Assembly: GCA_003021305.1 (NCBI GenBank)
Contig: PXQN01000090.1
Span: forward strand, 50,598-83,446
DNA: 32,849 bases
DNA from: Halobacteriales archaeon QH_10_67_22
GTDB taxonomy: Archaea > Halobacteriota > Halobacteria > Halobacteriales > Haloarculaceae
Direction: 5' to 3'
How positions within the stretch are numbered: position 1 is the stretch's first letter; every line of letters begins with the position of its first letter. This document shows, one piece after another, positions 9,526-19,070 of the stretch. The position numbers and the translations under genes are program-made. Below the pieces are notes generated by a model that did no database searches, had not been told where the DNA came from, and saw only the letters and a program-made list of their open reading frames with translations.

Positions 9526-10088
9526 AAGCCGGGGTTCGGGCCCTCGGCGTGGCCGAGTCGTATCGCGGCGACGAAAGCACCCTCGCGGGCGCGGTCGTCC
9601 GGGCCAGCAGGGTCGTCGACGGTTTCGTTTTCGGGACCTGTACGGTCGGTGGCACCGACGCGACGGAGACAGTCCACTCGCTGGTCGAACGGCTGGACCG
9701 CGCGGACGTCCGGTATCTCCTCTGTGCGGGGGTCGCGCCCGCGTGGTTCAACCTGCTGGACCTCCCCGCAATCTACGAGCGGGTCGACCGCCCGGTGCTG
9801 TCGGTCACGTTCGAGGAGAGTCCCGGCCTGGAATCGGCGCTCCGCGAGGCCTTCGACGGGCCGGCGCTGGACGAGCGACTCGCCACCTACCGGCGCCAGC
9901 CCGACCGCCGCCCGGTGACGGTCAACGGCGAGCGCGTGTTCGTCCGGTCGGTCGGCGTCGAGGACGACGCGGCCGCGGACGTCGTTCGCGGGTTCACCCC
10001 CGAGGGCGGCCGACCGGAACCGCTCCGGGTCGCTCGCCTCGCCGCCCGCGCGGCCGACGAGCGGTTCGTGGGCGACACCGACGCCTGA
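9522..10088 (+). CDS. DUF99 family protein (endonuclease dU-like)
   Basis: GTG start in GTGA overlap with the DUF5786 stop; GVAESYRG...VDGFVFGTCTVGGTDAT...YLLCAGVAPAWFNLLDL. Confidence 0.88.
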   Translation: MKAGVRALGVAESYRGDESTLAGAVVRASRVVDGFVFGTCTVGGTDATETVHSLVERLDRADVRYLLCAGVAPAWFNLLDLPAIYERVDRPVLSVTFEESPGLESALREAFDGPALDERLATYRRQPDRRPVTVNGERVFVRSVGVEDDAAADVVRGFTPEGGRPEPLRVARLAARAADERFVGDTDA

Positions 10089-10195
10089 TACGGTCGTGCG
10101 TACTTCTTTTGATTCCCACGAAACAGAACACTGTCTCCGTGGTCCGAAACGCCGATCCTCACCGACACTGCCGAAATTGGGTACGCACGACCGTA
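10089..10195. mobile_element. MITE-like element, copy A, with ~15-bp terminal inverted repeats
   Basis: TACGGTCGTGCGTAC...GTACGCACGACCGTA; inverted homologue of 13537-13643; TGA flanks both sides. Confidence 0.7.
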
Positions 10196-10383
10196 TGACC
10201 CGGGCGCGCGACGAGTGTGTGCCCCGAAGGCGTGAAGACCGTGCTCCGAACGGAGTGTCGAGTTTCTCCCGTTTCGGTCTCGACTGTGCCCACAGTCGGG
10301 TAGCCAGCGGCTACCGGGTGCCCGACCGGGGAGGTTTTGCCGCCGGGCCACCCACATCCGACCATGACCGAGGAGCGTCGCCC

Positions 10384-10974
10384 GTGACCCCCGAGGTGGA
10401 CGGGCTCGACGTCGTCGCCTGCGAGCACTGCGAGCGGCTGTGTGCTTCCCGGAGTCGCATCGTCAACGGCGTCGGTCCCGCCGACGCGGACCTGCTGTTC
10501 GTCGGGGAGGCACCGGGCGCGAACGAGGACGAGGCGGGCGAACCGTTCGTCGGGCGGTCCGGCGACGTCCTCGACGACGCGTTGCGTGCGGCCGGACTGG
10601 ACCGGGCGGACGTGCGCATCACCAACTGTGTGCGCTGTCGCCCGCCGGACAACCGCGACCCGCGGGCCGACGAACTCGACAACTGCCGGGCGTTCCTCGA
10701 CCACGAGGTCGACAGTGTCGACCCCGAGGTGGTGGTCCCGCTGGGCAAGGTCCCGGCCGAACACCTCCTCGGCCGGGACGTAGCGGTGACGAGCGAGGCC
10801 GGCGACGTCGTCGAGGCCGACATCGGCGAGACGAGACGACGCGTGTTGATCTCGGTCCACCCGGCGGCCACGCTGTACGACCGCTCACAGGCCGACACCT
10901 TCGAGCACACTATCGGGCGGGCCGCCGACTTTACCGACGGCGAGAGCGGCCAGGCCCGCCTGGGCGATTTCTGA
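10384..10974 (+). CDS. udg: Uracil-DNA glycosylase, Fe-S family-4/5-like
   Basis: LFVGEAPGANEDEAGEPFVGRSG; CEHCERLC and NCVRCRPP...DNC cysteines; SVHPAA motif. GTG start chosen; exact start uncertain; track start at 10096 runs through copy A. Confidence 0.9.
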   Translation: MTPEVDGLDVVACEHCERLCASRSRIVNGVGPADADLLFVGEAPGANEDEAGEPFVGRSGDVLDDALRAAGLDRADVRITNCVRCRPPDNRDPRADELDNCRAFLDHEVDSVDPEVVVPLGKVPAEHLLGRDVAVTSEAGDVVEADIGETRRRVLISVHPAATLYDRSQADTFEHTIGRAADFTDGESGQARLGDF

Positions 10975-11103
10975 CTGGCGACGAGCGGCCGTCTCGGCGT
11001 CGAAAGACCCGAGAGTGGCCGCCAGGACGCGGGTGGCCGGACGGGGTTTCGCAGCGTTCGCACGGACGGAAAGGGACTTGTCCCGGGTGTTCGTAGTGAG
11101 CGT

Positions 11104-11763
11104 ATGAACACGCGCCAGACCGCGGCCGAGGTGGTCGTGGTCGACTACGGTCTCGGCAACCTCAGGAGCGTCACGCGGGGCCTCGAACGTGCGGGTGCCG
11201 GCGTCGACATCGTCGACGACCCCGGTGCCATCGACAGTGCGGACGGGGTCGTCCTGCCCGGGGTGGGGGCGTTCTCCGAGGGGATGGACAACGCCGGCCC
11301 GTTCCGGGACGCGCTGGTCGACGCCGCCGCGGCGGGAACACCGCTCTTTGGCATCTGTCTGGGGATGCAGATGCTGCTTTCGACCAGCGAGGAGGCCGAC
11401 CACGCCGGCCAGGGCGACGCCGAGGGACTCGACCTGGTCCCCGGCGAGAACCGCCGCTTCGCCCACGACATGACGGTCCCACACATGGGCTGGAACGAAC
11501 TCGACGTCCGGCGCGACCACCCTCTGGTCGAGGGTGTGAGTGGCGAACACGCCTATTTCGTCCACTCCTACTACGCCGTCCCGGACGACCCGGACGCGGT
11601 CGTCGCCACGACCGACTACGGCACCGACTTCGCCTCCGTCGTCGCAAACGACCGCGGCAACGTCTTTGGCACCCAGTTCCACCCCGAGAAGTCCGGCGAG
11701 ACCGGCCTGGGGATCCTCCGGAACTTCGTCGACATCTGTACCGACCGGCGACCGGAGACATAG
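11104..11763 (+). CDS. hisH: Imidazole glycerol phosphate synthase subunit HisH
   Basis: VVDYGLGNLRSV, LPGVGAFSEGM, GICLGMQML, MGWNEL, FVHSYY, GTQFHPEKSG. Confidence 0.96.
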   Translation: MNTRQTAAEVVVVDYGLGNLRSVTRGLERAGAGVDIVDDPGAIDSADGVVLPGVGAFSEGMDNAGPFRDALVDAAAAGTPLFGICLGMQMLLSTSEEADHAGQGDAEGLDLVPGENRRFAHDMTVPHMGWNELDVRRDHPLVEGVSGEHAYFVHSYYAVPDDPDAVVATTDYGTDFASVVANDRGNVFGTQFHPEKSGETGLGILRNFVDICTDRRPET

Positions 11764-11772
11764 CCGATAGTC

Positions 11773-11815
11773 GGCCCCCGCGAGCCCACACCACTGCGTG
11801 GTGATCGCGAGGGCC
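11773..11815 (+). terminator. Strong hairpin just downstream of hisH (possible terminator or structured 3' end)
   Basis: GGCCCCCGCGA / TCGCGAGGGCC outer stem (10 of 11 paired) enclosing CCAC-TGC-GTGG; no T-tract directly after. Confidence 0.45.
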
Positions 11816-11882
11816 GTGCTCGCCCGTATCGACCGGACTCGGGCAGTGCAGGCGTCCCTGACGCCGGCAAAACGCCGGGCGA

Positions 11883-12230
11883 CTAGAGGAACTCCCGGAC
11901 TTCGGCGTACCACATGTCGTGGTGGTCGACGGCGTCGACGTGGGTGGCGACCCGGACGGCGATGGCGTGCCAGCACAGCTGGGCGGGGTCGTCGTCGTCG
12001 AGGTTGTAGGTGGCGTCGGCGCAGTCACAGGAGTCGTCCTCGACGACGTACTCGTCGGCGTGGCCGACGACGACGGTGAAATCGCGGTACTCCTTGACGC
12101 GCTCCTCGGCGACGGCTTCGATCGCCCGGGCGCCGCGTTCGCCGTGTGCGTCGAGGATGCGGTCGACTACATCCGGGGTGAGTTCACCGGCCTCGGCGAG
12201 GGACCGCTCCCAGTCGTCGACGACACTCAC
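11883..12230 (-). CDS. SWIM-type zinc-finger protein
   Basis: CxCx15CxH in DSCDCADATYNLDDDDPAQLCWHA; GTG start (VSVVDDWERSLAEAG) chosen over the longer track ORF. Confidence 0.75.
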   Translation of the reverse strand: MSVVDDWERSLAEAGELTPDVVDRILDAHGERGARAIEAVAEERVKEYRDFTVVVGHADEYVVEDDSCDCADATYNLDDDDPAQLCWHAIAVRVATHVDAVDHHDMWYAEVREFL

Positions 12231-12363
12231 GGCTGTTCTGTGGCCTGGAGTTGTGGATGCCGGGACAAAACAGGTTCGGTCGTTCCACTCGCGAACCGGG
12301 GGTTTACTTTCGACTCGCGCACTAACGCAATAGCAACGTCGCGTCGCGATCTGGGGAGCGGGA

Positions 12364-12663
12364 ATGACCGAGTCCAGTAGTACGAACGCACGTCTGTGGG
12401 TCGAGCGTGACGGGGACGGCGCCTTCGCGGCCGCCGTCGTCACCGACGGGACCGTTCGGCTGGCGACGGGTTCGCTCGTGTCGGTCGTTCCGGGGGGCCG
12501 TCGACCGGCGACCCCCTGTACGAGCGCCTGGCGACAGTCGACGAGCGTCCCGACGGCGGCCGGACCCACCTCGAACTCGATTGCGGCGCTCACGGTCGCC
12601 CCCGTTCAGTCGTGCGGTCGGTCGGGCCGGACACACCCGCCGTTCGGAACCGGACGGCATTGA
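12364..12663 (+). CDS. Short ORF with probable frameshift (frame switch near G6 at 12492-12497)
   Basis: N-terminal MTESSSTNARLWVERDGDGAFAAAVVTDGTVRLATGSLVSVVPGG looks coding; downstream coding character moves to another frame. Confidence 0.4.
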   Translation: MTESSSTNARLWVERDGDGAFAAAVVTDGTVRLATGSLVSVVPGGRRPATPCTSAWRQSTSVPTAAGPTSNSIAALTVAPVQSCGRSGRTHPPFGTGRH

Positions 12664-12720
12664 ACCTGCTGACGGCGGGTCGCGACACCTCTATCCGCGG
12701 GCGTGCCGAACTGTGGCGTG

Positions 12721-13536
12721 ATGGCACGGGGCAGGACGCGGTCGCTGGCGCTCGTCGCTGTCGCGGCGGCAACGGTCGTCGCGGGGTGTGGCGCGCTCGG
12801 CGGCGGGTCGGTCGAGACGGTGACGCCGGCGCCGGTGCCGACCGACGGGGTGGCCTATCCGCCCGGTGTCGCCGCCGACGGCGTCTCCCCGGCGAGAGTC
12901 GCGAACGCCCACGAACGGACGCTCCTGACGACGAACTACACGGTGAGTAGTCGCCGGGCGGTCGTCGGTCCGAACGGGACCATGCGGACGACCAACCGCA
13001 CCCGGACCGTCGCCGCCGGCGGGGAGACGTACGCCGGGCGGTTCGACCGGACGGTGGGGGATTCGCCGCTGGCGACGCTCCCGCTGACCCTGGAGTACTG
13101 GACGAACGGGAGCGTCTACGCCAGCCGGGAGTTCGTCTCCGGTTCGCCCGAGTACTACGGCTGGTCGCAGGGCGACCGGGCGACCGAGGACGTCGACTAC
13201 TCGACGGTGCTGACCCGGACGTTCGACGCAGTCGACGTGCGAGTCGCCGACCGGTCGGCCGACGGGGTGGTGCTCGTCGGGTCGCGACTCCGGCGTCCCG
13301 ACCGCCTCCCCAACCAGCCCTACCTGACCGACCCGCGCAACGTCTCGCTGACCGCCCGCGTCACCGACGACGGCGTCGTCTCCCGCTGGCGACTCGCCTA
13401 CGACGCGACGGTCGCCGACCGACCGGTCCGCGTCGTCTGGCGGATCACGGTCGCGGATGTCGGGACCACGACGGTCGACCGACCCCCGTGGGTCGATACC
13501 GCAAAAGAGTGGGTCCGGATGCGCCGCGCGGGCTGA
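12721..13536 (+). CDS. Haloarchaeal lipoprotein (DUF7537-like by recollection)
   Basis: Signal and lipobox MARGRTRSLALVAVAAATVVAGCG; secreted Thr/Asn-rich body; stop TGA abuts element copy B. Confidence 0.8.
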   Translation: MARGRTRSLALVAVAAATVVAGCGALGGGSVETVTPAPVPTDGVAYPPGVAADGVSPARVANAHERTLLTTNYTVSSRRAVVGPNGTMRTTNRTRTVAAGGETYAGRFDRTVGDSPLATLPLTLEYWTNGSVYASREFVSGSPEYYGWSQGDRATEDVDYSTVLTRTFDAVDVRVADRSADGVVLVGSRLRRPDRLPNQPYLTDPRNVSLTARVTDDGVVSRWRLAYDATVADRPVRVVWRITVADVGTTTVDRPPWVDTAKEWVRMRRAG

Positions 13537-13643
13537 TACGGTTGTGCGTAACTAATTTCTGCAGTGTCAGTTCGGATCGGCGTTTCGGACCACGGGGACG
13601 GTCGTCTGTTACGTGGGCACAAAAAGAAGTACGCACGACCGTA
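13537..13643. mobile_element. MITE-like element, copy B, inverted relative to copy A
   Basis: TACGGTTGTGCGTAA...GTACGCACGACCGTA; reverse complement aligns gap-free to copy A (about 92/107 by hand count); TGA flanks both sides. Confidence 0.7.
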
Positions 13644-13680
13644 TGAGGCTCCGGCCCTCGGCCGGACGGTGACGGCCCGC

Positions 13681-14958
<1,278 letters not shown>

Positions 14959-15099
14959 GTCCCCGTCTTTCTCGGTGGGGACTAAATGACTGCCGTTTTC
15001 CGAGAACTCTTTTTCCGGTGACACGCCGGCCGGCGGGGCCCAGCGGTCCCCGGTCGGGCGGTCGGCGGGCTTTAGTCGCGTGACACCCTACCGGACGGT

Positions 15100-15303
15100 A
15101 TGGCCAACAGGCCCTGTGACGGCTGTGGGGAGCGCGTCTCCATCGCCGGCGGCATCGCGAACCTCTGGTCGTTCGACGGCGACTCGACGGACGGCCTGAC
15201 GCTGGAACTGGCCGACGGCTCCGAGCACTTCCTCTGTTATGACTGCATCGAACGCCTCCCCGACGACGTCGAACCGACCGCCGAGGACGTGGCCGACCTC
15301 TAA
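15100..15303 (+). CDS. Small zinc-binding haloarchaeal protein (DUF7561-like by recollection)
   Basis: MANRPCDGCGERVSIAGGIANLWSFDG...HFLCYDCIERLPDD; paired CxxC motifs. Confidence 0.8.
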   Translation: MANRPCDGCGERVSIAGGIANLWSFDGDSTDGLTLELADGSEHFLCYDCIERLPDDVEPTAEDVADL

Positions 15304-15305
15304 CG

Positions 15306-16616
15306 TCAGGCGTCGGGGCCCTCGGCCGACGCCAGCGTCGCCGACTTGCCGTCGGCGGACTCCCACACTATCGAGACGTCGTAGTCGCTGGTGACGCCGA
15401 CCGTGACGGCGTCGCCGGACCCGACAGATCCCTCGCGCTCGTCTATCGTCCCCTGCCAAGGGCCCGGTTCGGTCTGGTCAGCGTCGGCGACGTCGGCGAA
15501 GCCCTCCCCGCGCACGAACAGGTCCTCGGGGTCGAGGGTGTCGCCGCCGGCGTGGGTCGCTTCGAGGACGCCGGTGCCGTCGTCGCGCTGGTCGTAGTCG
15601 AACTCGAATGTGACGTTCGGCGGGTCCGGCTCGGATCGGTCGACGTCATCGGGGAACTGCCCGGTGAAACTGCCGATGTCGCTGGTCCGGACGGACGCAC
15701 CCGCGGTGACGACCCGGCCGGTGGCACGCGTCGTCACCAGTCCGTCGCGAAGGAGGGCCGCTCCCTCGGCCCCCTCGTCGACCGCCGCCTCGTCGACGCG
15801 GTCGGCCTCGAAGATGAACGACGCCCCCACGTCGGTCTCGTCGGGACCGATGTAGTAGGCCAGTCCCGCGGCGACCGAGCCCACGAGCCCGGTCTCTTCG
15901 TCGTGGGTGCGCAATCGGAACACGTCGGCCAGGGCGACCGTCTCGGTCAGCCGGCCGAAGTCGGGGTTGGTATCGACGTATCGGTCTGTTTCCCCCGCCG
16001 CCGCGTCGACGACCGTCTCGACGTTGGTCTGCCCGTCCGTAGGGACCCGACCACGGAAGAACCCGGTCGACACGACCGCGTCGTCGCCGATGGCTGCGAC
16101 GGTCCGGTCGCTCTCGAACACCGTGTAGCCCCGGTGGGTCCGCTCGGCGTCGGCCCACTCGCTCTCCCGGAACGTCGTCTCGACGGTCTCGCGGTCGAAC
16201 GCCGCCCGCGTCACCGTCACGGTGTCGGCGACGACGTGGAGCTGGCGGACCCGGTCCCACCGGTCGATACCGGGCAGGAAGTGCGCTCCCCGGAACGGCC
16301 GGGTTGCACCCTCGCCCAGGTCCGACGCGCGAGTCAGTACCGACGGCACCGACACCGAGAGCGTCTCGTAGTGGAACCGCTCGATGGCCGACGGGGCCGG
16401 GAACCAGTCCACGTACGAGGTCGGGGTTCCGGTGTCGGTGGATGTCGCCGTCGCGGTGTCGGTCGCGGTGTCCGTCTCGGTCGGCGTCGCGGTCGGACTG
16501 TCGACGGGCGTCCCGTCGGTCGCCGCGTCGGTGTCACCGCCCGGACAGCCGGCCAGACCGACGGCCGCGAGCACTGTCCCACCACGTTTCAGGAGTGAGC
16601 GTCGCGAGCGGGGCAT
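15306..16616 (-). CDS. Lipoprotein with Thr-rich linker, function unknown
   Basis: MPRSRRSLLKRGGTVLAAVGLAGCPGG twin-Arg-like signal plus lipobox; TPTETDTATDTATATSTDTGTPT linker. Confidence 0.82.
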   Translation of the reverse strand: MPRSRRSLLKRGGTVLAAVGLAGCPGGDTDAATDGTPVDSPTATPTETDTATDTATATSTDTGTPTSYVDWFPAPSAIERFHYETLSVSVPSVLTRASDLGEGATRPFRGAHFLPGIDRWDRVRQLHVVADTVTVTRAAFDRETVETTFRESEWADAERTHRGYTVFESDRTVAAIGDDAVVSTGFFRGRVPTDGQTNVETVVDAAAGETDRYVDTNPDFGRLTETVALADVFRLRTHDEETGLVGSVAAGLAYYIGPDETDVGASFIFEADRVDEAAVDEGAEGAALLRDGLVTTRATGRVVTAGASVRTSDIGSFTGQFPDDVDRSEPDPPNVTFEFDYDQRDDGTGVLEATHAGGDTLDPEDLFVRGEGFADVADADQTEPGPWQGTIDEREGSVGSGDAVTVGVTSDYDVSIVWESADGKSATLASAEGPDA

Positions 16617-16698
16617 CGCCGGGAGTTCTCTACACCGGATAAAAGCGTTTGTGGTCACGACCGGCAGGTTTAGGCCCCGCGCCGTCGTGCCTTCGGGC

Positions 16699-18483
16699 GT
16701 GTACCCCGGCCGGATCTTCGAGGAGTTCCCCGCGCCCGAGTACCGCGGGGCCCAGGAGCAGGCCTTGGCGGACATCCGGGACGCGTTCGCGGCCGGCAAC
16801 GACGTGGTGCTGGTGCGTGCCCCGACCGGCAGCGGCAAGTCCCTCCTGGCGCGGGCCATCGCGGGGTGTGCCCGCGGGGCCGGCGAGGCCGAGGCCGGCC
16901 AGGTGACCGACGCCTACTACACGACGCCCCAGGTCTCCCAGCTGGACGACGTCGAGGGCGACGAGTTGCTCGCGGACCTGTCGGTCGTCAGGGGCAAGAA
17001 CAACTACTCGTGTATCCTGCCCGGCGAGACCGACACCCCGGTCGACCGGGCGCCCTGTGCCCGCGAGCGAGGGTTCGACTGCCAGGTGAAACACCGGTGT
17101 CCGTACTTCTCCGACCGGGCCATCGCGGCCAACGCCCGCGTCGCCGCGATGACGCTCGCCTACTTCATGCAGACCGCGGGCAGCGACGTGTTCGGCCGCC
17201 GGGACGTCCTCGTCGTCGACGAGGCCCACGGCCTGGGCAACTGGGCCGAGATGTACGCCACCATCGACCTGGGTCCCGACACGGTGCCGGTCTGGGAGGC
17301 CTGTGAACCGCCCGACATCGAGGGCCTGGACGACGCCGTTCGCTACGCCGACCGGCTGGACACGATGGCCGACCGCCGGCTGACCGAACTGCGCTCGCAG
17401 GCCGAACTCAGTCCCGAAGCGGTCGCCGAGCGCGACCGCCTCGTCGAGCTACAGTCGGACCTCTCGTGGTTCGTCGAAGACTACCGCGACACGGACAGCG
17501 CGACAACGTGGGTCGTCGACCAGCCCGACGGCGCGGGCACGCGGGTGATGATAAAGCCGATGGCCCCCGAGAAGTACCTGCAACACACCGTCTGGGACCG
17601 CGCCGAGCGGTGTGCCCTGCTGTCGGCGACGATCCTCAACAAGGACGCCTTCTGTGCGAACGTCGGCCTCTCGCCCGACCGGGTGGCGCTGGTCGAGGTG
17701 CCCCACACGTTCCCGGTCGAGGATCGGCCGCTGTACGACGTCACGCAGGGGAAGATGACCTACGAGGCCCGCGAGGAGACCCTGCCGGTCGTCGCCGACG
17801 TGCTCGTCCGGCTGATGGCTCGCCACCCCGACGAAAAAGGTCTGGTCCACTGTCACTCCTATGCCATCCAGGAGCGCCTGGCCGACCACCTCCGGGAGAT
17901 GGGCGTCGCTTCCAGGGTCCGGACGCACGACAGCGACGACCGCGACCCGCAACTCGCGACGTGGCAGCGCACCGACGACCCCGAGGTATTCCTCTCGGTG
18001 AAGATGGAGGAGGCCCTGGACCTGCAGGGAGAGCTGTGCCGGTGGCAACTGCTCTGCAAGGCGCCCTACCCCAACACGCGGGACTCGCGGGTCGCCGCCC
18101 GCCTCGAAGACGACCAGTGGGGCTGGTACTACCGGACAGCCCTGCGCACCGTGATCCAGGCCTGTGGCCGCGTGGTGCGTGCCCCCGACGACCACGGCGC
18201 GACCTACCTCGCGGATTCCTCGTTGCTAGACGTGTTCGAGCGAGCACGGGCCGACATGCCCGACTGGTTCGCCGCCCAGGTCGACCGCATGCACAGTCCG
18301 GACCTGCCGCCGGCCGACCCCGCGGCGGCCACGGCGGGGACCGACGGCCGTGCCGGGTCCCGGTCCGGGCCACGCTCCGGGTCGGGGTCGGCCGGCGCGG
18401 ACGAGGGTTCCGGCCGACGTCGCGGGTCGCGCCGGTCGCGCTCGAACTCCAACCCCGTCGCCGACGTCTGGGACACGGAGTAG
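16699..18483 (+). CDS. XPD/DinG-like SF2 DNA helicase with Fe-S cluster
   Basis: APTGSGKS (Walker A), VVDEAHGL, four-Cys NYSC...APC...FDC...HRC, QACGRVVRAPDD. GTG at 16699 or 16687; long track N-terminus is antisense to the divergent lipoprotein. Confidence 0.92.
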   Translation: MYPGRIFEEFPAPEYRGAQEQALADIRDAFAAGNDVVLVRAPTGSGKSLLARAIAGCARGAGEAEAGQVTDAYYTTPQVSQLDDVEGDELLADLSVVRGKNNYSCILPGETDTPVDRAPCARERGFDCQVKHRCPYFSDRAIAANARVAAMTLAYFMQTAGSDVFGRRDVLVVDEAHGLGNWAEMYATIDLGPDTVPVWEACEPPDIEGLDDAVRYADRLDTMADRRLTELRSQAELSPEAVAERDRLVELQSDLSWFVEDYRDTDSATTWVVDQPDGAGTRVMIKPMAPEKYLQHTVWDRAERCALLSATILNKDAFCANVGLSPDRVALVEVPHTFPVEDRPLYDVTQGKMTYEAREETLPVVADVLVRLMARHPDEKGLVHCHSYAIQERLADHLREMGVASRVRTHDSDDRDPQLATWQRTDDPEVFLSVKMEEALDLQGELCRWQLLCKAPYPNTRDSRVAARLEDDQWGWYYRTALRTVIQACGRVVRAPDDHGATYLADSSLLDVFERARADMPDWFAAQVDRMHSPDLPPADPAAATAGTDGRAGSRSGPRSGSGSAGADEGSGRRRGSRRSRSNSNPVADVWDTE

Positions 18484-18532
18484 TCAGACGCCCGCGCCGG
18501 ACCCGTCGATAGCGAGCGAGCAGGCCAGCAGG

Positions 18533-18634
18533 TCAGAACGCGAACGCCAGCACGTAGACGAACGCCGACCCGATCATCAGAAAGACCATCAGGAGTGCGA
18601 GGATCTGCTGACGGTTCAGTCCGGTGAGGTTCAT
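18533..18634 (-). CDS. Small single-TM membrane protein (33 aa)
   Basis: Not in ORF track. MNLTGLNRQQILALLMVFLMIGSAFVYVLAFAF. Confidence 0.6.
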   Translation of the reverse strand: MNLTGLNRQQILALLMVFLMIGSAFVYVLAFAF

Positions 18635-18653
18635 ACGGGGAGGTTCGTCCCCG

Positions 18654-18667
18654 AACCCATATGGGTT
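18654..18667. promoter_or_regulatory. Perfect 14-bp palindrome AACCCATATGGGTT upstream of the small membrane protein
   Basis: Direct reading, 20 bp upstream of the 18634 start. Confidence 0.4.
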
Positions 18668-18799
18668 TCGTGCGCGGACAGAGCCGCGTTCGCGAGCCCA
18701 TCGCTGTGGTCCCCGCGCCGTGTCGGTCCCGTCGAAGCGCAGACCCGGGGCTGCTGTGGTTCGTACGCTTCACCCGAAAAAAACCGGACTGAGAACCGG

Positions 18800-18946
18800 T
18801 CAGGCCGCGTAGGGGTTGACGATGTCGGACGACCCCGATGACGCTCGGATGCGTCCGTGGGACGCCAGCGGGTTGACTGGCGGGACGCCGTCGTTGTTCG
18901 ACTGCTCGGTACTCGTCGCCGCTGGTGGATACAGTGGCGGTTTCAC
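18800..18946 (-). CDS. Candidate small protein (48 aa), unknown family
   Basis: GTG start, VKPPLYPPAATSTEQSNNDGVPPVNPLASHGRIRASSGSSDIVNPYAA; GC3-rich codons beginning where an AT-rich promoter-like region ends. Confidence 0.45.
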   Translation of the reverse strand: MKPPLYPPAATSTEQSNNDGVPPVNPLASHGRIRASSGSSDIVNPYAA

Positions 18947-19051
18947 GACTGAACGATGCCCCTCCCTATTCAAAAAGTTAATTCTATTACACCACAAATA
19001 GAAATGCACAGTCAATATATTCCCTATCTGTTCTAGCAATGTACAATTTTA

Positions 19052-19070
19052 AACGTTCTTAGTGAACATT
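19052..19070. promoter_or_regulatory. Imperfect inverted repeat AACGTTC-TTAGT-GAACATT in an AT-rich intergenic region
   Basis: 6 of 7 arm positions complementary; lies in the low-GC stretch 18960-19090. Confidence 0.3.

Noticed and set aside
10096-10383. N-terminal extension of the UDG ORF
   Set aside because: Translates through the MITE-like element; UDG homology begins around 10384.
13445-13636. 63-aa minus-strand ORF resembling the 10096 ORF start
   Set aside because: Similarity is explained by both lying within the inverted non-coding element copies; no independent coding evidence.
18816-19001. 61-aa plus-strand ORF MTMSDDPDDARM...
   Set aside because: Antisense to the better minus-strand candidate and runs into AT-rich non-coding sequence.
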